DNA of 64,000 nucleotides from NCBI GenBank assembly GCA_015272395.1, contig JACYLQ010000005.1, positions 62,001-126,000 of the forward strand. Reading direction: 5' to 3'. The position numbers were made by a program, and so were the translations under genes. How positions within the stretch are numbered: position 1 is the first letter of the stretch; each line of letters starts with the position of its first letter. The notes beneath the pieces are model-generated. The model worked only from the letters and a program-made list of their open reading frames with translations. It was not told the origin of the DNA and did not search any database. This DNA is from Calothrix sp. C42_A2020_038 (GTDB taxonomy: Bacteria > Cyanobacteriota > Cyanobacteriia > Cyanobacteriales > Nostocaceae). Shown one piece after another: positions 18,360 through 27,654 of the stretch.

Positions 18360-20492
18360 GTGAATGAAACTGTGAAAGCACAATCGTATTCTTACATTTG
18401 TAAATCATCTCTACTGGAGAAAGTCGCTGCCAGTTTACCTGGAGTAATTTTTCAGGTTATTCAATCTATTAATAACACTTATATTGTTAATTATCTCAGT
18501 TCGGGCTGTCAAGATTTATTTGAGTTAGAACCTGAAACTATACAAGCTGATTTTCTAGTCTTGCGTAATCTGATCTATCCACAGGATATTCAAACTTTTA
18601 CAAAATTACTTTTAGTATCTATTAATACTATATCTCCTTTAGGTTGGGAAGGTCGAATTGTGACACCAAGCAACAAACTAAAGTGGGTACAAGTTACTTT
18701 ACACCCAGAACAACAAGCAAATGGAGATATTCTTTGGGAAGGTTTGGTTATGGATGTTACTACCCGCAAGTTAGCGGAGGAAAATTTGCGCGCTTCTGAA
18801 GCACGATATAAAGCAATTATAAATGCTATTCCTGATTTGATATTTAGAGTTAGTGGTAGTGGTGAGTATATAGATGTTAAAGGAGAAGGCGCTAATATTT
18901 CGATTTCACGTGAACAAATTGTTGGTAAAAAGTTGTGGGATGTACTACCAGAAGATGTTGCAAACAGCAGTTATGCTGCGATTTGTCAAACTTTGACCTC
19001 ACGAAGCGTACAGACCTGTGAGTATCGACTACCAACTCCTTTCGGATTAAGAGATTACGAAGCGCGTTTGGTAGTTAGTGGACCGGAAGAAATTTTGGCA
19101 ATTGTCAGGGATATTACTGAACGTAAACAAGCAGAAACACATTTGCATTTAACTTCATTACGTAATCGCTTGTTAGCTGAAACTCTGGGTAGAATTCGCA
19201 GGTCGCTTAATCTCGACGACATTTTGCAAACTACTGTCACTGAAGTCCGAAATTTTCTCCAAGCTGACCGAGTGTTTATTGCTTTAAATAACAGTAAAGC
19301 CCAATCTAAGATTTTAGCAGAGTCAGTAAACGCTGACTACCCATCAGTATTAGACTGGAAGCAAGGTTGTAATGATGAGTCTGTATTTAATGAGTTAAAA
19401 GCTTTATTACTAATCAATAGCGTTAGAGTCATAGAAGATGTTGCACAAACTCCTGCATCTCCAAGTTTGAAAGCTCTTTATCAGGCATTTCAGACTCAGG
19501 CAACTTTGGCTGTACCAATTTTACTAGGTAATGAATTATTCGGCGCCTTAATTGCCAACCAATGTTCCGGGCCGCGTTATTGGCAACCAGTAGAAATCGA
19601 TCTACTTCAACAAATATCCGAACAGTTGGCAATTGCCATCCAACAAGCAAAACTTTATCAAGAATTAGCACAACTTAATCTTAATCTCGAAGCACAAGTT
19701 GAAGAACGAACTATTCAATTACAGGAAAAAGTTCAGGAGATTCAAGAGCTTAACCGTATTAAGGATGTTGTACTGCATACAGTCTCTCACGATTTGCGTA
19801 CATCCGTGATGGGAAATTTAATGGTGTTGAATAACCTACTCCAACACAAAAAGCATAACAAAGGAGATACTCCTTTAACTCCTAACTCACTCTCTCCTAT
19901 TCCTGTTAATAGTTCGATTCTAGAACGAATGATTCAAGGTAATGAACGTCAGTTAGGAATGATTAATTCTTTACTAGAGATTAATTCTAGCGATGCTAAG
20001 GATATGATTATACATCTAGAAGTCGTGTGTTTTAACACATTAATTGCGGCAATAGTTCAAGACTCAACATCGTTACTAACTCGCTATCAAGCAAGATTAA
20101 ATACATATTTTCATTATTCAAACCGTAAAAATACCGCTGTAGTTAAAGCTGACCAAGAATTATTACGTAAGGTTTTTGTCTCTTTATTAACTTATAGTTG
20201 TCAAAATAATGAACCCGGACTAAATTTTATTATAAAAGCTAAGATGGATGGAGATAAAATCCGATGCATTATTCAAGATGATGGTGTCGGTATAAGTAAA
20301 TCAGAGTGCGATAGCTTTTTCGATTTACATGTCCGTCACCCCCAAAATCGTTTATCAACTAGTTTGGGTTTGAAGCTTTATATGTGTCGGCAAATTATGA
20401 AAGCACACGGTGGTGAAATTGGTGTCACTTCTAATCGAAAGCATGGAGTAACTTATTGGTTTACTTTACCTCTCGATATACAACACGAATGA
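18360..20492 (+). CDS. PAS-PAS-GAF histidine kinase-like protein with degenerate ATPase boxes
   Basis: A 710-residue soluble sensor protein. Order: PAS-like domain (about 15-140), second PAS (about 145-255, ending in DITERKQAE), GAF domain (about 275-435), coiled coil, HisKA-like segment with the phospho-acceptor in TVSHDLRTS, and HATPase_c (about 590-705). The N-box reads VSLLTYSCQNNEPG where its tandem neighbour has SNLIANAVKHNPPG, so the Mg-binding asparagine is gone. The G2 box is SLGLKLYMC instead of SLGLGLYLC. The G1 box (IIQDDGVGIS) remains. It may therefore bind ATP poorly and act as a pseudokinase partner. The GTG start at 18360 is uncertain. The downstream kinase begins 84 bp after the stop. 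Confidence 0.82.
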   Translation: MNETVKAQSYSYICKSSLLEKVAASLPGVIFQVIQSINNTYIVNYLSSGCQDLFELEPETIQADFLVLRNLIYPQDIQTFTKLLLVSINTISPLGWEGRIVTPSNKLKWVQVTLHPEQQANGDILWEGLVMDVTTRKLAEENLRASEARYKAIINAIPDLIFRVSGSGEYIDVKGEGANISISREQIVGKKLWDVLPEDVANSSYAAICQTLTSRSVQTCEYRLPTPFGLRDYEARLVVSGPEEILAIVRDITERKQAETHLHLTSLRNRLLAETLGRIRRSLNLDDILQTTVTEVRNFLQADRVFIALNNSKAQSKILAESVNADYPSVLDWKQGCNDESVFNELKALLLINSVRVIEDVAQTPASPSLKALYQAFQTQATLAVPILLGNELFGALIANQCSGPRYWQPVEIDLLQQISEQLAIAIQQAKLYQELAQLNLNLEAQVEERTIQLQEKVQEIQELNRIKDVVLHTVSHDLRTSVMGNLMVLNNLLQHKKHNKGDTPLTPNSLSPIPVNSSILERMIQGNERQLGMINSLLEINSSDAKDMIIHLEVVCFNTLIAAIVQDSTSLLTRYQARLNTYFHYSNRKNTAVVKADQELLRKVFVSLLTYSCQNNEPGLNFIIKAKMDGDKIRCIIQDDGVGISKSECDSFFDLHVRHPQNRLSTSLGLKLYMCRQIMKAHGGEIGVTSNRKHGVTYWFTLPLDIQHE

Positions 20493-20512
20493 TACGGATT
20501 TCACGGACATAG

Positions 20513-20568
20513 ATAATCTAAAATCCATAATCTAAAATCCATAATCTAAAATCCATAATCTAAAATCC
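20513..20568 (+). repeat. Four tandem copies of a 14-bp repeat before a histidine kinase start
   Basis: ATAATCTAAAATCC occurs four times head to tail without mismatch (20513-20526, 20527-20540, 20541-20554, 20555-20568). A fifth partial unit (AAAATC) leads into the ATG at 20577. The array replaces the usual ribosome-binding region of the downstream kinase gene. Cyanobacterial genomes carry many such short tandem repeats, and copy-number change here could alter translation. Confidence 0.9.
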
Positions 20569-20576
20569 AAAATCAA

Positions 20577-22748
20577 ATGGCTGACGTACTTAGAACCGTA
20601 CAACGGAGATGGAGACAAGCCTTTTCTACATATATCTTACCTAAAACTGATATCTTAACTCTTAAATATGAAACTTGGCGCCGTCACTTTTTGTGGCAGC
20701 GTTTACAGTTATGGTTATGGTTGGCACTTCTATGTATTTTTAGTTTTATTATTCGCGATATCTATAACTTTTTTTTCCCACTTAAGGAACTCGCTGTTAT
20801 CCCAAAGCAGTTAACTGGTCATTCGGTACTTATTAACGGAGCTATTTTATTAAGTATTAGTGTCTCGCTATTAGTTCATCCTACCAGGTTTGGGCGCCGT
20901 CACCCCGGAGCGCTTTTTCTGGCTTCTTCATGGTCTATCAGTCTCGGTCAGCAAATTTTTAGTACTTTTAAAGGTTTTGCTGTTCCCGATATTGTAACTT
21001 GGTCACTGCTGTTTCTTAGTCAAGCAACTTTTATGCCAGTGCGATGGTCACTACATCTGTGGTCACAAGTTGTACTTCTGATTTACTACTTTGGTGTCAA
21101 TTCTGCCCTCGGTTTACAAGTACCAGCTCCGTTAAATCAACAACGACCTATATATAATGTCACTTTTCTCCTTTATCTATTTTGGTTCTGCGCTATATCC
21201 GATTTTAGCGTTTACTTGTATGACCGACTCCAATCACGCGAATTTGACGCACGTAAACAATTGGAAAAAACTAATAATAAGTTGAAAATCGCAGAAGCTA
21301 AATACCGTAGTATTTTTGAGAACGCTGTTGAAGGCATTTTTCAAAGCACACCCGATGGACGCTATATTACAGCGAATCCCGCACTCGCTCGAATTTTCGG
21401 TTTTTCAACACCCGAAGAAGTTATCGACTACTACACTGATATTGGTAAACAGCTTTATGTTATTCCTAATCGACGCGCTGAATTTGTACGATTAATTGAA
21501 GAGTATGGCAGTGTTTCCGAGTTTGAGTCGCAAATTTATCGACGTGATTCTTTTTCTGACCAACATCATAGTGTTGTTTGGATTTCTGAAAAAGCATATG
21601 CTGTTCGCGATGCTCAAGGCAATATTCTATATTATGAAGGAACTATCGAGGATATCACTCAACGCAAACGCGCCGAAGAAGCTTTGCAAGAACAATTTAA
21701 TTTTTTACAAGTTTTAATCGATACAATTCCTACACCAGTATATTATCAAAATGCACAAGGAATATATGTCGGTTGCAATAAGTCTTTTGAAGCATCTATT
21801 GGATTAAGTCGAATTGATATTATTGGTAAAACTGTGTTTGAAATCGCACCAAAAGAATTAGCTGATAAATATTATAAAGCAGATATTAAGCTACTAGAAC
21901 AGCATGGAGTTCAAACTTATGAAAGCTCCGTTGTTTACGCTGATAATAAAAAGCATGATGTCATATTTTATAAAGCGACTTTTACGAAAGTAGGTGGCGC
22001 CATCGGTGGTATAGTTGGTGTAATTTTAGATATTAGTGACAGGAAACGTACTGAAGAAGCGTTACGAGTTTTTATTCATGCTGTCTCCCACGATTTACGT
22101 AACCCTGTTTTAGGGACTTTGATGGTATTGAGTAATTTACTTGGGGATAAGGAAGATTCTCCATCTTCGATTCCAGTTGCTCGGACAATTCTCGAACGAA
22201 TGCGACAAAGTAGCGAACGACAGTTGAATTTAATTAATTCGCTGATGGAAGCACATGTTAGTGAAGTACAAGGTATGACATTACAGTTACAGCCTGTACA
22301 GATATATCAAATCGTTGAAGATGCGATTGCTGATTTACAACCAACCCTGACAGAAAACGAAGCAACTCTGATTAATTTAGTTCAACCAGATTTACCGCTA
22401 ATCAACGCTGATATTACTCAACTTTGGCGTGTTTTTTCTAATTTAATTGCTAATGCTGTTAAACACAACCCTCCTGGATTGAATATTACTCTTAATGCGA
22501 CTTTTGATGGCGCCAGTCATATTTATTGTACTGTTGCTGATAATGGAGTCGGGTTAACACCACAACAATGTGAGCATCTATTTGACCTTTACTTTCGTGG
22601 TACTAATGCTCGTAGCTCCCTCTCATTAGGACTGGGGTTATATCTATGCAAACAAATTATTAAAGCACACGGTGGTGAAATTGGTGTGAAAAGTACTCCT
22701 AATGCGGGCGCCACTTTTTGGTTTACTTTGCCTGTGATTCAAAACTGA
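20577..22748 (+). CDS. Membrane-bound PAS-PAS sensor histidine kinase
   Basis: A 723-residue kinase. Five or six hydrophobic segments span about residues 40-215 as an N-terminal membrane sensor, and a short coiled coil (EFDARKQLEKTNNKLKIAEA) leads into two PAS domains (about 245-365 and 370-490). Next come HisKA with the acceptor His in HAVSHDLRNP and HATPase_c with an intact N-box (SNLIANAVKHNPPG), G1 box (VADNGVGLTP) and G2 box (SLGLGLYLC). All catalytic elements are present, unlike in the preceding gene, with which it shares a similar C-terminal half. No response regulator is adjacent. The tandem 14-bp repeats sit immediately upstream of the ATG. The two genes probably form one transcript. 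Confidence 0.9.
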   Translation: MADVLRTVQRRWRQAFSTYILPKTDILTLKYETWRRHFLWQRLQLWLWLALLCIFSFIIRDIYNFFFPLKELAVIPKQLTGHSVLINGAILLSISVSLLVHPTRFGRRHPGALFLASSWSISLGQQIFSTFKGFAVPDIVTWSLLFLSQATFMPVRWSLHLWSQVVLLIYYFGVNSALGLQVPAPLNQQRPIYNVTFLLYLFWFCAISDFSVYLYDRLQSREFDARKQLEKTNNKLKIAEAKYRSIFENAVEGIFQSTPDGRYITANPALARIFGFSTPEEVIDYYTDIGKQLYVIPNRRAEFVRLIEEYGSVSEFESQIYRRDSFSDQHHSVVWISEKAYAVRDAQGNILYYEGTIEDITQRKRAEEALQEQFNFLQVLIDTIPTPVYYQNAQGIYVGCNKSFEASIGLSRIDIIGKTVFEIAPKELADKYYKADIKLLEQHGVQTYESSVVYADNKKHDVIFYKATFTKVGGAIGGIVGVILDISDRKRTEEALRVFIHAVSHDLRNPVLGTLMVLSNLLGDKEDSPSSIPVARTILERMRQSSERQLNLINSLMEAHVSEVQGMTLQLQPVQIYQIVEDAIADLQPTLTENEATLINLVQPDLPLINADITQLWRVFSNLIANAVKHNPPGLNITLNATFDGASHIYCTVADNGVGLTPQQCEHLFDLYFRGTNARSSLSLGLGLYLCKQIIKAHGGEIGVKSTPNAGATFWFTLPVIQN

Positions 22749-22935
22749 ACTTGCTCGGTTATCCATACGCTTTCAGAACGGGAATTCCTGCATTCTCTGT
22801 TATAAATATTGTTTAAGATTATTGTTTAAGATTATTGTTAAGATATACGAAGATAAAACTAATAATCCAAGTTAGCGTTGCAGTTATTGGCGCCGCCCGT
22901 ATTGTAGCGCTGATTCTTAATTGAGAGGGGACGAT

Positions 22936-23346
22936 ATGACAGCTTCTAATCAAGAAAAGTACGAAGTCGTTAAAACAGATACAGAATGGCAAAGTATTCT
23001 AACACCTGAACAGTACCGTGTATTAAGAAAACACGGTACCGAAAGGGCTGGAACCAGTCCACTAGACAAAGAATACGGGGAAGGTACTTACTATTGTGCT
23101 GGATGTGGGCAAGCTTTGTTTACGTCTGATACAAAGTTTAACAGTGGAACTGGGTGGCCGAGTTTCTTTCAGCCGATAGAAGGTGCAATCGCAACAAGCG
23201 TTGATAAATCGTTGTTTATGACGCGCGTTGAGGTGCATTGCAGTCGTTGTGGTGGACACTTAGGACATGTATTCAACGATGGTCCTCAACCTACAGGTCT
23301 GCGGTATTGTATGAACGGTGTATCCCTGAAATTTGAACCAAGGTAG
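22936..23346 (+). CDS. msrB: Peptide-methionine (R)-S-oxide reductase MsrB
   Basis: A 136-residue MsrB that repairs methionine-R-sulfoxide in proteins. Zinc is held by two CxxC pairs (Cys54/Cys57 in YYCAGCGQ and Cys102/Cys105 in HCSRCGGH). The SGTGWPSFF and GHVFNDGP motifs are intact, and the catalytic cysteine is Cys125 in [11 protein letters not shown]. The ATG at 22936 is chosen over an in-frame TTG at 22921; GAGAGGGG just upstream supplies the ribosome site. Length and motifs are typical. The gene stands alone and is followed by a copy of the dispersed hairpin repeat. Confidence 0.96.
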   Translation: MTASNQEKYEVVKTDTEWQSILTPEQYRVLRKHGTERAGTSPLDKEYGEGTYYCAGCGQALFTSDTKFNSGTGWPSFFQPIEGAIATSVDKSLFMTRVEVHCSRCGGHLGHVFNDGPQPTGLRYCMNGVSLKFEPR

Positions 23347-23357
23347 TGGTTCGTGTC

Positions 23358-23447
23358 ATGGCAACGGATGATGAACGGATGTAACGGTGAGACCAGACTA
23401 AATCTTGTTTGTAACAAAGAACCCATCCGTTACATTCTTTGCCAATG
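23358..23447. repeat. Dispersed hairpin repeat, copy 2
   Basis: The left arm, starting TGGCAACGGATGATGAACGG and running on through ATGTAACGGTGAGACCAG, is opposed by a right arm with GTAACAAAGAACCCATCCGT, TACATT and TTTGCCAATG. It lies directly after the msrB stop codon. The element shares its arm sequences with copies at about 13.8 and 57.5 kb. The CGGATG/CATCCG pair here is CAGATG/CATCTG in the third copy, a compensatory difference. Confidence 0.7.
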
Positions 23448-23606
23448 ACTAAGAGGGTGTTTAACGAGTTTTCGGGCATTTAAAACGAAGTTAGATAAGT
23501 AATAAAAGTAATATAAAATTTTTTGTGTAATTTTTTTGCGTGATTAAGCCTAGTTGCTCCGAATAGATATTTCAGTTAAGAGTAATAATGGAGAGATTCA
23601 CGCAAA

Positions 23607-23846
23607 ATGCAAATACTGATTGATTGGAAATATTTAATCATTGCGTTATTTGTAACACAATTGCTCATCCTGAATTTAATGAATAGGATACCAGAGGAAA
23701 AGCTAAGTAGCAGACACTCATTTGTCACACAGGTGATTGTCTTGCAAACTAACTTTAATCCACCCAAAAAGGATAAACCCAAAGGTTCATCTGGTGCTGG
23801 TTCTCGTCGTTTTACCATTGAGAAAAGTCAGAAAGAAAATATCTAA
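23607..23846 (+). CDS. Small hypothetical protein with an N-terminal membrane segment
   Basis: A 79-residue protein: a hydrophobic N-terminal segment (KYLIIALFVTQLLILNLMN), a short hydrophilic stretch, and the motif FNPPKKDKPKGSSGAGSRRF near the C-terminus. A PP-x-G/K-P...GAGSR pattern is the usual opening of DUF928 domains, which in cyanobacteria are found with CHASE2 and CHAT proteins. Here the rest of that domain is missing, so this may be a truncated relic or a small protein in its own right. A GGAGAG lies about 11 bases before the ATG. It converges with the CHASE2 gene, 45 bp away. A competing antisense frame has no recognisable motif. Confidence 0.5.
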   Translation: MQILIDWKYLIIALFVTQLLILNLMNRIPEEKLSSRHSFVTQVIVLQTNFNPPKKDKPKGSSGAGSRRFTIEKSQKENI

Positions 23847-23890
23847 CAAAAGATGGTTTCATATAAAATATGAATTATCTTTTTGATGAA

Positions 23891-26629
23891 CTAAGATTTT
23901 TCTCGCAGTATCTTGTCTATCAGTATTTGATTTTCTTTACTTTCAGCTTGTTTGAGGTATTCAATCGCAATTTGTCCAGCAGTAGATTGTCCTTCGGTAA
24001 ATGCAATTAGTAACTTCACTGTTTGACTGAGTTGAATTATCTCTAATTGTTTGGCAATGACTATAGGTAAACTAAAAGCAGCAACAATTAAGCCAACTAG
24101 CGGTGGAATAATTGGAATCCACCAACCTAATAGAAAAGCAAGGTAAGCAATAATCGTTAGTGTTCCCCCCATTGCTGTAGTAATGACTACTAGAAGTTTA
24201 AGTGACTGAAAATACCAACTAAGTGTTGTTCCCACTCCACAAGACAGTAAAATCCACATCCACTCAACCCCAGGAGACCATACTTGTAACATTGGGCGCC
24301 CATCTAATGCCCCATTTAAAATTTGACTGGCAATATTAGCATGGACTACGACTCCCGGCATTTGTTGAGGGTTATCAAATACTTTACTACTATAGGGTGT
24401 TTGAAAGAAGTCATTAATACTTTCTGCTGTTGCACCAATTAGAACTATACGATTACGTACTGCATCAGGGTGTACTTTTTTCTCTAATACATCTGTAATC
24501 GAAATAGCTTGAAATTGCTTTTGAGTTCCGTAATAATTGAGTAAAATTTGATATCCTCCCGCATCTGCTCCAACGTATCCCCCAAAATTCGATTCAAAGG
24601 GAACAATTAGTGCTTTTCCTATTTGTATACGATTATTGGGCAGGTATTTAGGGGTAATGCCTTGAGTTTCTAAATAGCTCAATGCTAACCTTAAACCCAA
24701 ATTCAAACTCAGCTTACCGTTACGTCGAATAGATAATAACGCGCGACGGACTTTACCATCTCCATCTAGCACTTGGTCTGCAAGTCCAACCTGTTGGAGT
24801 TCAGCTAAAACAGGTGGTGGGGCAATTGGACTACCCACCCCCTTTTCTACACCAATTAGATTTGGAGTGGTTTTATACAGTTGCGTTAATTCCTCAGAAC
24901 CAGGTTCTACTGGTAAATCTCGATACAAATCTAGGCCAATAGCTTTTGGATTATAGCTTTTTAATGTCTGCAAAGCTTGTGCTAAAACCATGTCTGACAT
25001 CGGGTATTGGCCAGTTTTTTGAATATGTAGTTCATCAATTGCAACAATTACAATGCGAGGGTCAATTTTGGCAGATGGACGTGCTTGAAAAAATCTATCC
25101 AGCATTGCCCACTCCATTCCCTGGAAAAATCCTGCTAAACGCAAAATAATTACTGCGCTAGCAACAATAAGAGTAATCAAACCCACCCAACGCTTTCCTA
25201 GACGTAATTGGGCATTCTTTTTAGCTATTTTACGTGCTTGGGCTAAAAAATGCTGTGCTAGTTTTGCAGATTCAAGAGCAAATTGTGATTTTTCTTGCTC
25301 TATTTGTCTTGCTTGTTTTTCTAATGCTAAATCTTTTTCTATTTCTCGTTTTGCAAGTTCTTGACTCGCACTTAAAAAACGATAATCTTGATCAGTGAGT
25401 TTTTTATTATATGACCAAGCAAGTGCAGTTTCTAACGCTGTACCTCTGAGCAAATAAGATGAGTCTTTTTGGTTGGAGACTATCCAAGCTTTCAAATTTT
25501 GCGCGTAGGGTCGTAGATGTTCAATTTGTCTTGTTACCCACGCTAAATCAAAAACTTCTTGATAAATTAAATTTTTGACCTTGAATTTGCCTTGTGAATT
25601 TACAACTAGTCCTGAGAGTAGTAGTTCGATAGTTTCGCGACTATCATCGCTAATAATATCTTCTCCTAAAAGAATTGCTTGATATATCTCTAAGTTACGC
25701 GCGGCAATTTCTTCATTTAATAGAATACGGTCGCGAATAGTTCGTAAATGCTGGGGTTCATCTTGAAACTCCCATCTATTAATAATATACTTTTTGACAA
25801 TGCTTTCTACCCAAATTGCTTCTTGTCCGGAAGGAATTTCCGATGTTTGCGATTGATACAAATCAAATATTAGTTGACAAAGTTTATGGGTAAGAAAAGG
25901 TTGTCCGTTTGTCCATTTTAACACTTGCCTCATAATTTCTTTTGTATCACTATCTTTAATTATTAACCCGTCAGCTAATGGTTGGATATTATCTAATATA
26001 AAACCTTCTAAGTGTATTGATTTACCAATGTTAAATGGTGTACGTCGCTTGTCTTGGATTAAATCAGATGGTGTTGCAACTCCAAAAATAGCAAATGTTA
26101 AACGATTATACTCTGAATTGACCGCGCGCTGGTTATAACAAAAGCGAATCAATGCAAAAAAATCATCCACAGGAAAATTTAGAGTTAAAATGCTATCAAT
26201 TTCATCAATAAAAATAACAATTTGCTCTTGTTTGAATTCAACTAAAAGTACTTCTGCAATAAATCGACTCAACTTTTGCAGTAGAGAGATATCCTCTTGT
26301 TCTTGCCACCAAGCTCGAAAATTAATTTTTTGAGATAATTTTAATCCTGATAATAAATCAGTAACTAACCCTTTATACCATTGAAGTGGAGTTATATTTT
26401 CACTGCCTATATTTGTCAAGTCAACTACACTACATTTAAACCCTTCTTGTCGTAAACGGTGACTTGTTCTAACTAAAAGGGAAGATTTTCCCATCTGTCG
26501 AGAATTTAGAACATAGCAAAACTCACCTCTTTTTAAAGCTGTATACAATTCTCCATCACATGCACGTTCTACATAGCTCAGAGCATTACTTTCTAGACTG
26601 CCACCGACTTGATATCTGTAACAGTTCAT
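23891..26629 (-). CDS. AAA_35 ATPase-CHASE2 membrane sensor protein
   Basis: A 912-residue protein starting at the ATG at 26629 (MNCYRYQVGG); an in-frame GTG 12 codons upstream is possible. An N-terminal AAA-like (AAA_35) P-loop domain spans about 1-330, with Walker A in NSRQMGKSSLL and Walker B in IVIFIDEIDSI. A helical, Gln/Lys/Glu-rich linker (about 410-475) leads to a membrane segment near 485-505, an extracytoplasmic CHASE2 domain (about 510-790; RIVIVAIDELHI, NRIVLIGATAESINDFF, PGVVVHANIASQIL) and three closely spaced membrane helices (about 795-870). CHASE2 senses unknown signals. ATPase plus CHASE2 fusions are common in multicellular cyanobacteria, but their output is undefined. Confidence 0.85.
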   Translation of the reverse strand: MNCYRYQVGGSLESNALSYVERACDGELYTALKRGEFCYVLNSRQMGKSSLLVRTSHRLRQEGFKCSVVDLTNIGSENITPLQWYKGLVTDLLSGLKLSQKINFRAWWQEQEDISLLQKLSRFIAEVLLVEFKQEQIVIFIDEIDSILTLNFPVDDFFALIRFCYNQRAVNSEYNRLTFAIFGVATPSDLIQDKRRTPFNIGKSIHLEGFILDNIQPLADGLIIKDSDTKEIMRQVLKWTNGQPFLTHKLCQLIFDLYQSQTSEIPSGQEAIWVESIVKKYIINRWEFQDEPQHLRTIRDRILLNEEIAARNLEIYQAILLGEDIISDDSRETIELLLSGLVVNSQGKFKVKNLIYQEVFDLAWVTRQIEHLRPYAQNLKAWIVSNQKDSSYLLRGTALETALAWSYNKKLTDQDYRFLSASQELAKREIEKDLALEKQARQIEQEKSQFALESAKLAQHFLAQARKIAKKNAQLRLGKRWVGLITLIVASAVIILRLAGFFQGMEWAMLDRFFQARPSAKIDPRIVIVAIDELHIQKTGQYPMSDMVLAQALQTLKSYNPKAIGLDLYRDLPVEPGSEELTQLYKTTPNLIGVEKGVGSPIAPPPVLAELQQVGLADQVLDGDGKVRRALLSIRRNGKLSLNLGLRLALSYLETQGITPKYLPNNRIQIGKALIVPFESNFGGYVGADAGGYQILLNYYGTQKQFQAISITDVLEKKVHPDAVRNRIVLIGATAESINDFFQTPYSSKVFDNPQQMPGVVVHANIASQILNGALDGRPMLQVWSPGVEWMWILLSCGVGTTLSWYFQSLKLLVVITTAMGGTLTIIAYLAFLLGWWIPIIPPLVGLIVAAFSLPIVIAKQLEIIQLSQTVKLLIAFTEGQSTAGQIAIEYLKQAESKENQILIDKILREKS

Positions 26630-26998
26630 ACTATTTAACCTATAATTTGAATTTGCCAAAATCACTGCTTGTATTTATTTCGATTAGCGATGATTATGTA
26701 ACATTGCTGTTTTTTTTGAAAGTCTTTGTTTAGAATACTTAACATACAAAAATTACTTTTATTACTTGAAATATTATAAACAATATAGAAAAAGTAAATT
26801 ATCTAATTTAGTAAACAAAAGGAATTGAATATTTATTAATAATTAGTAATGAAAATCATATAGTTTATAATTATAAATTAAAAGTATTTTTTTGACAAAA
26901 TATTAAGCAGAATGTTCGCTATTTGACTTACGTAGTTTGAATAGACAAGTTAGTATAATTTTATTATTTTTATACTTTTAGGAGTGTTGTAATTATCA
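26630..26998. other. AT-rich intergenic region between divergent signalling genes
   Basis: About 370 bp of very AT-rich DNA between the minus-strand AAA_35-CHASE2 gene and the plus-strand GGDEF gene. It should hold both promoters. AGGAGT at about 26980 lies some 14 bases before the downstream ATG. No hairpin or conserved element was recognised. Confidence 0.35.
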
Positions 26999-27652
26999 AT
27001 GATGGATTTTGACATGCTTGATGAGACTTCTCAAAATTTTGACGATTTATCTTTTCTCAGCCAGATTCAACTGTTGCAAATACAAAATAAACATTTAGAA
27101 AATCTGTGTTATACAGATGATTTAACCAAACTTCGTAACAAACGTTATTTTTGTTTTTGCTTAGAACAATGCTGGAAAGAGCTAGCTTGCCATCAGGCGC
27201 CACTATCACTGATTTTTTTAGATATTGATAATCTGAAAATATATAATTTAACACAGGGAGAGCAAGCAGGAGATAAATGTGTATGCCAAATTGCGGATGT
27301 GGTTTCTCGATGCGTAGATAAAACTGGCGCCTTGTCGGTGCGTTATCAAGATGATACATTCGCTGCTATCCTTCCCAACATCACAACTAATAATGCGCTA
27401 GAACTTTCCGAAACCATCCGGGAAGAGGTGAAAAACTTGGGTATCAAACATGCAATTTCTAGACTTGGTGGATTAAAAGTCCCTGTTGTCACCGTCAGCT
27501 TAGGAGTTGCTTGTACAATTCCCAAGTTAGAGCAATCTTCTAGTGTATTAGTTGATGCAGCGTTACGCGCGCTTAACCGTGCGAAAAAATTGGAGGGAGA
27601 TTCTAGTTGCGTTAGTACTAGTTTTCAATATGGGTTCATCAATCCAGACTAA
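26999..27652 (+). CDS. Stand-alone GGDEF-domain protein with degenerate active site
   Basis: A 217-residue protein consisting of a short N-terminal helix (FLSQIQLLQIQNKHLENL) and one GGDEF domain (about 40-205). The first metal-site motif is kept (LDIDNLKIYN), but the signature loop reads VRYQDDTFAAIL instead of RYGGEEFAVIL, so both glycines are lost. Diguanylate cyclase activity is therefore unlikely, although nucleotide binding may remain. It resembles the C-terminal GGDEF domains of the two AAA_35-GGDEF proteins that follow, which points to local duplication. Its stop lies only two bases from the convergent neighbour's stop. Confidence 0.8.
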   Translation: MMDFDMLDETSQNFDDLSFLSQIQLLQIQNKHLENLCYTDDLTKLRNKRYFCFCLEQCWKELACHQAPLSLIFLDIDNLKIYNLTQGEQAGDKCVCQIADVVSRCVDKTGALSVRYQDDTFAAILPNITTNNALELSETIREEVKNLGIKHAISRLGGLKVPVVTVSLGVACTIPKLEQSSSVLVDAALRALNRAKKLEGDSSCVSTSFQYGFINPD

Positions 27653-27654
27653 TG

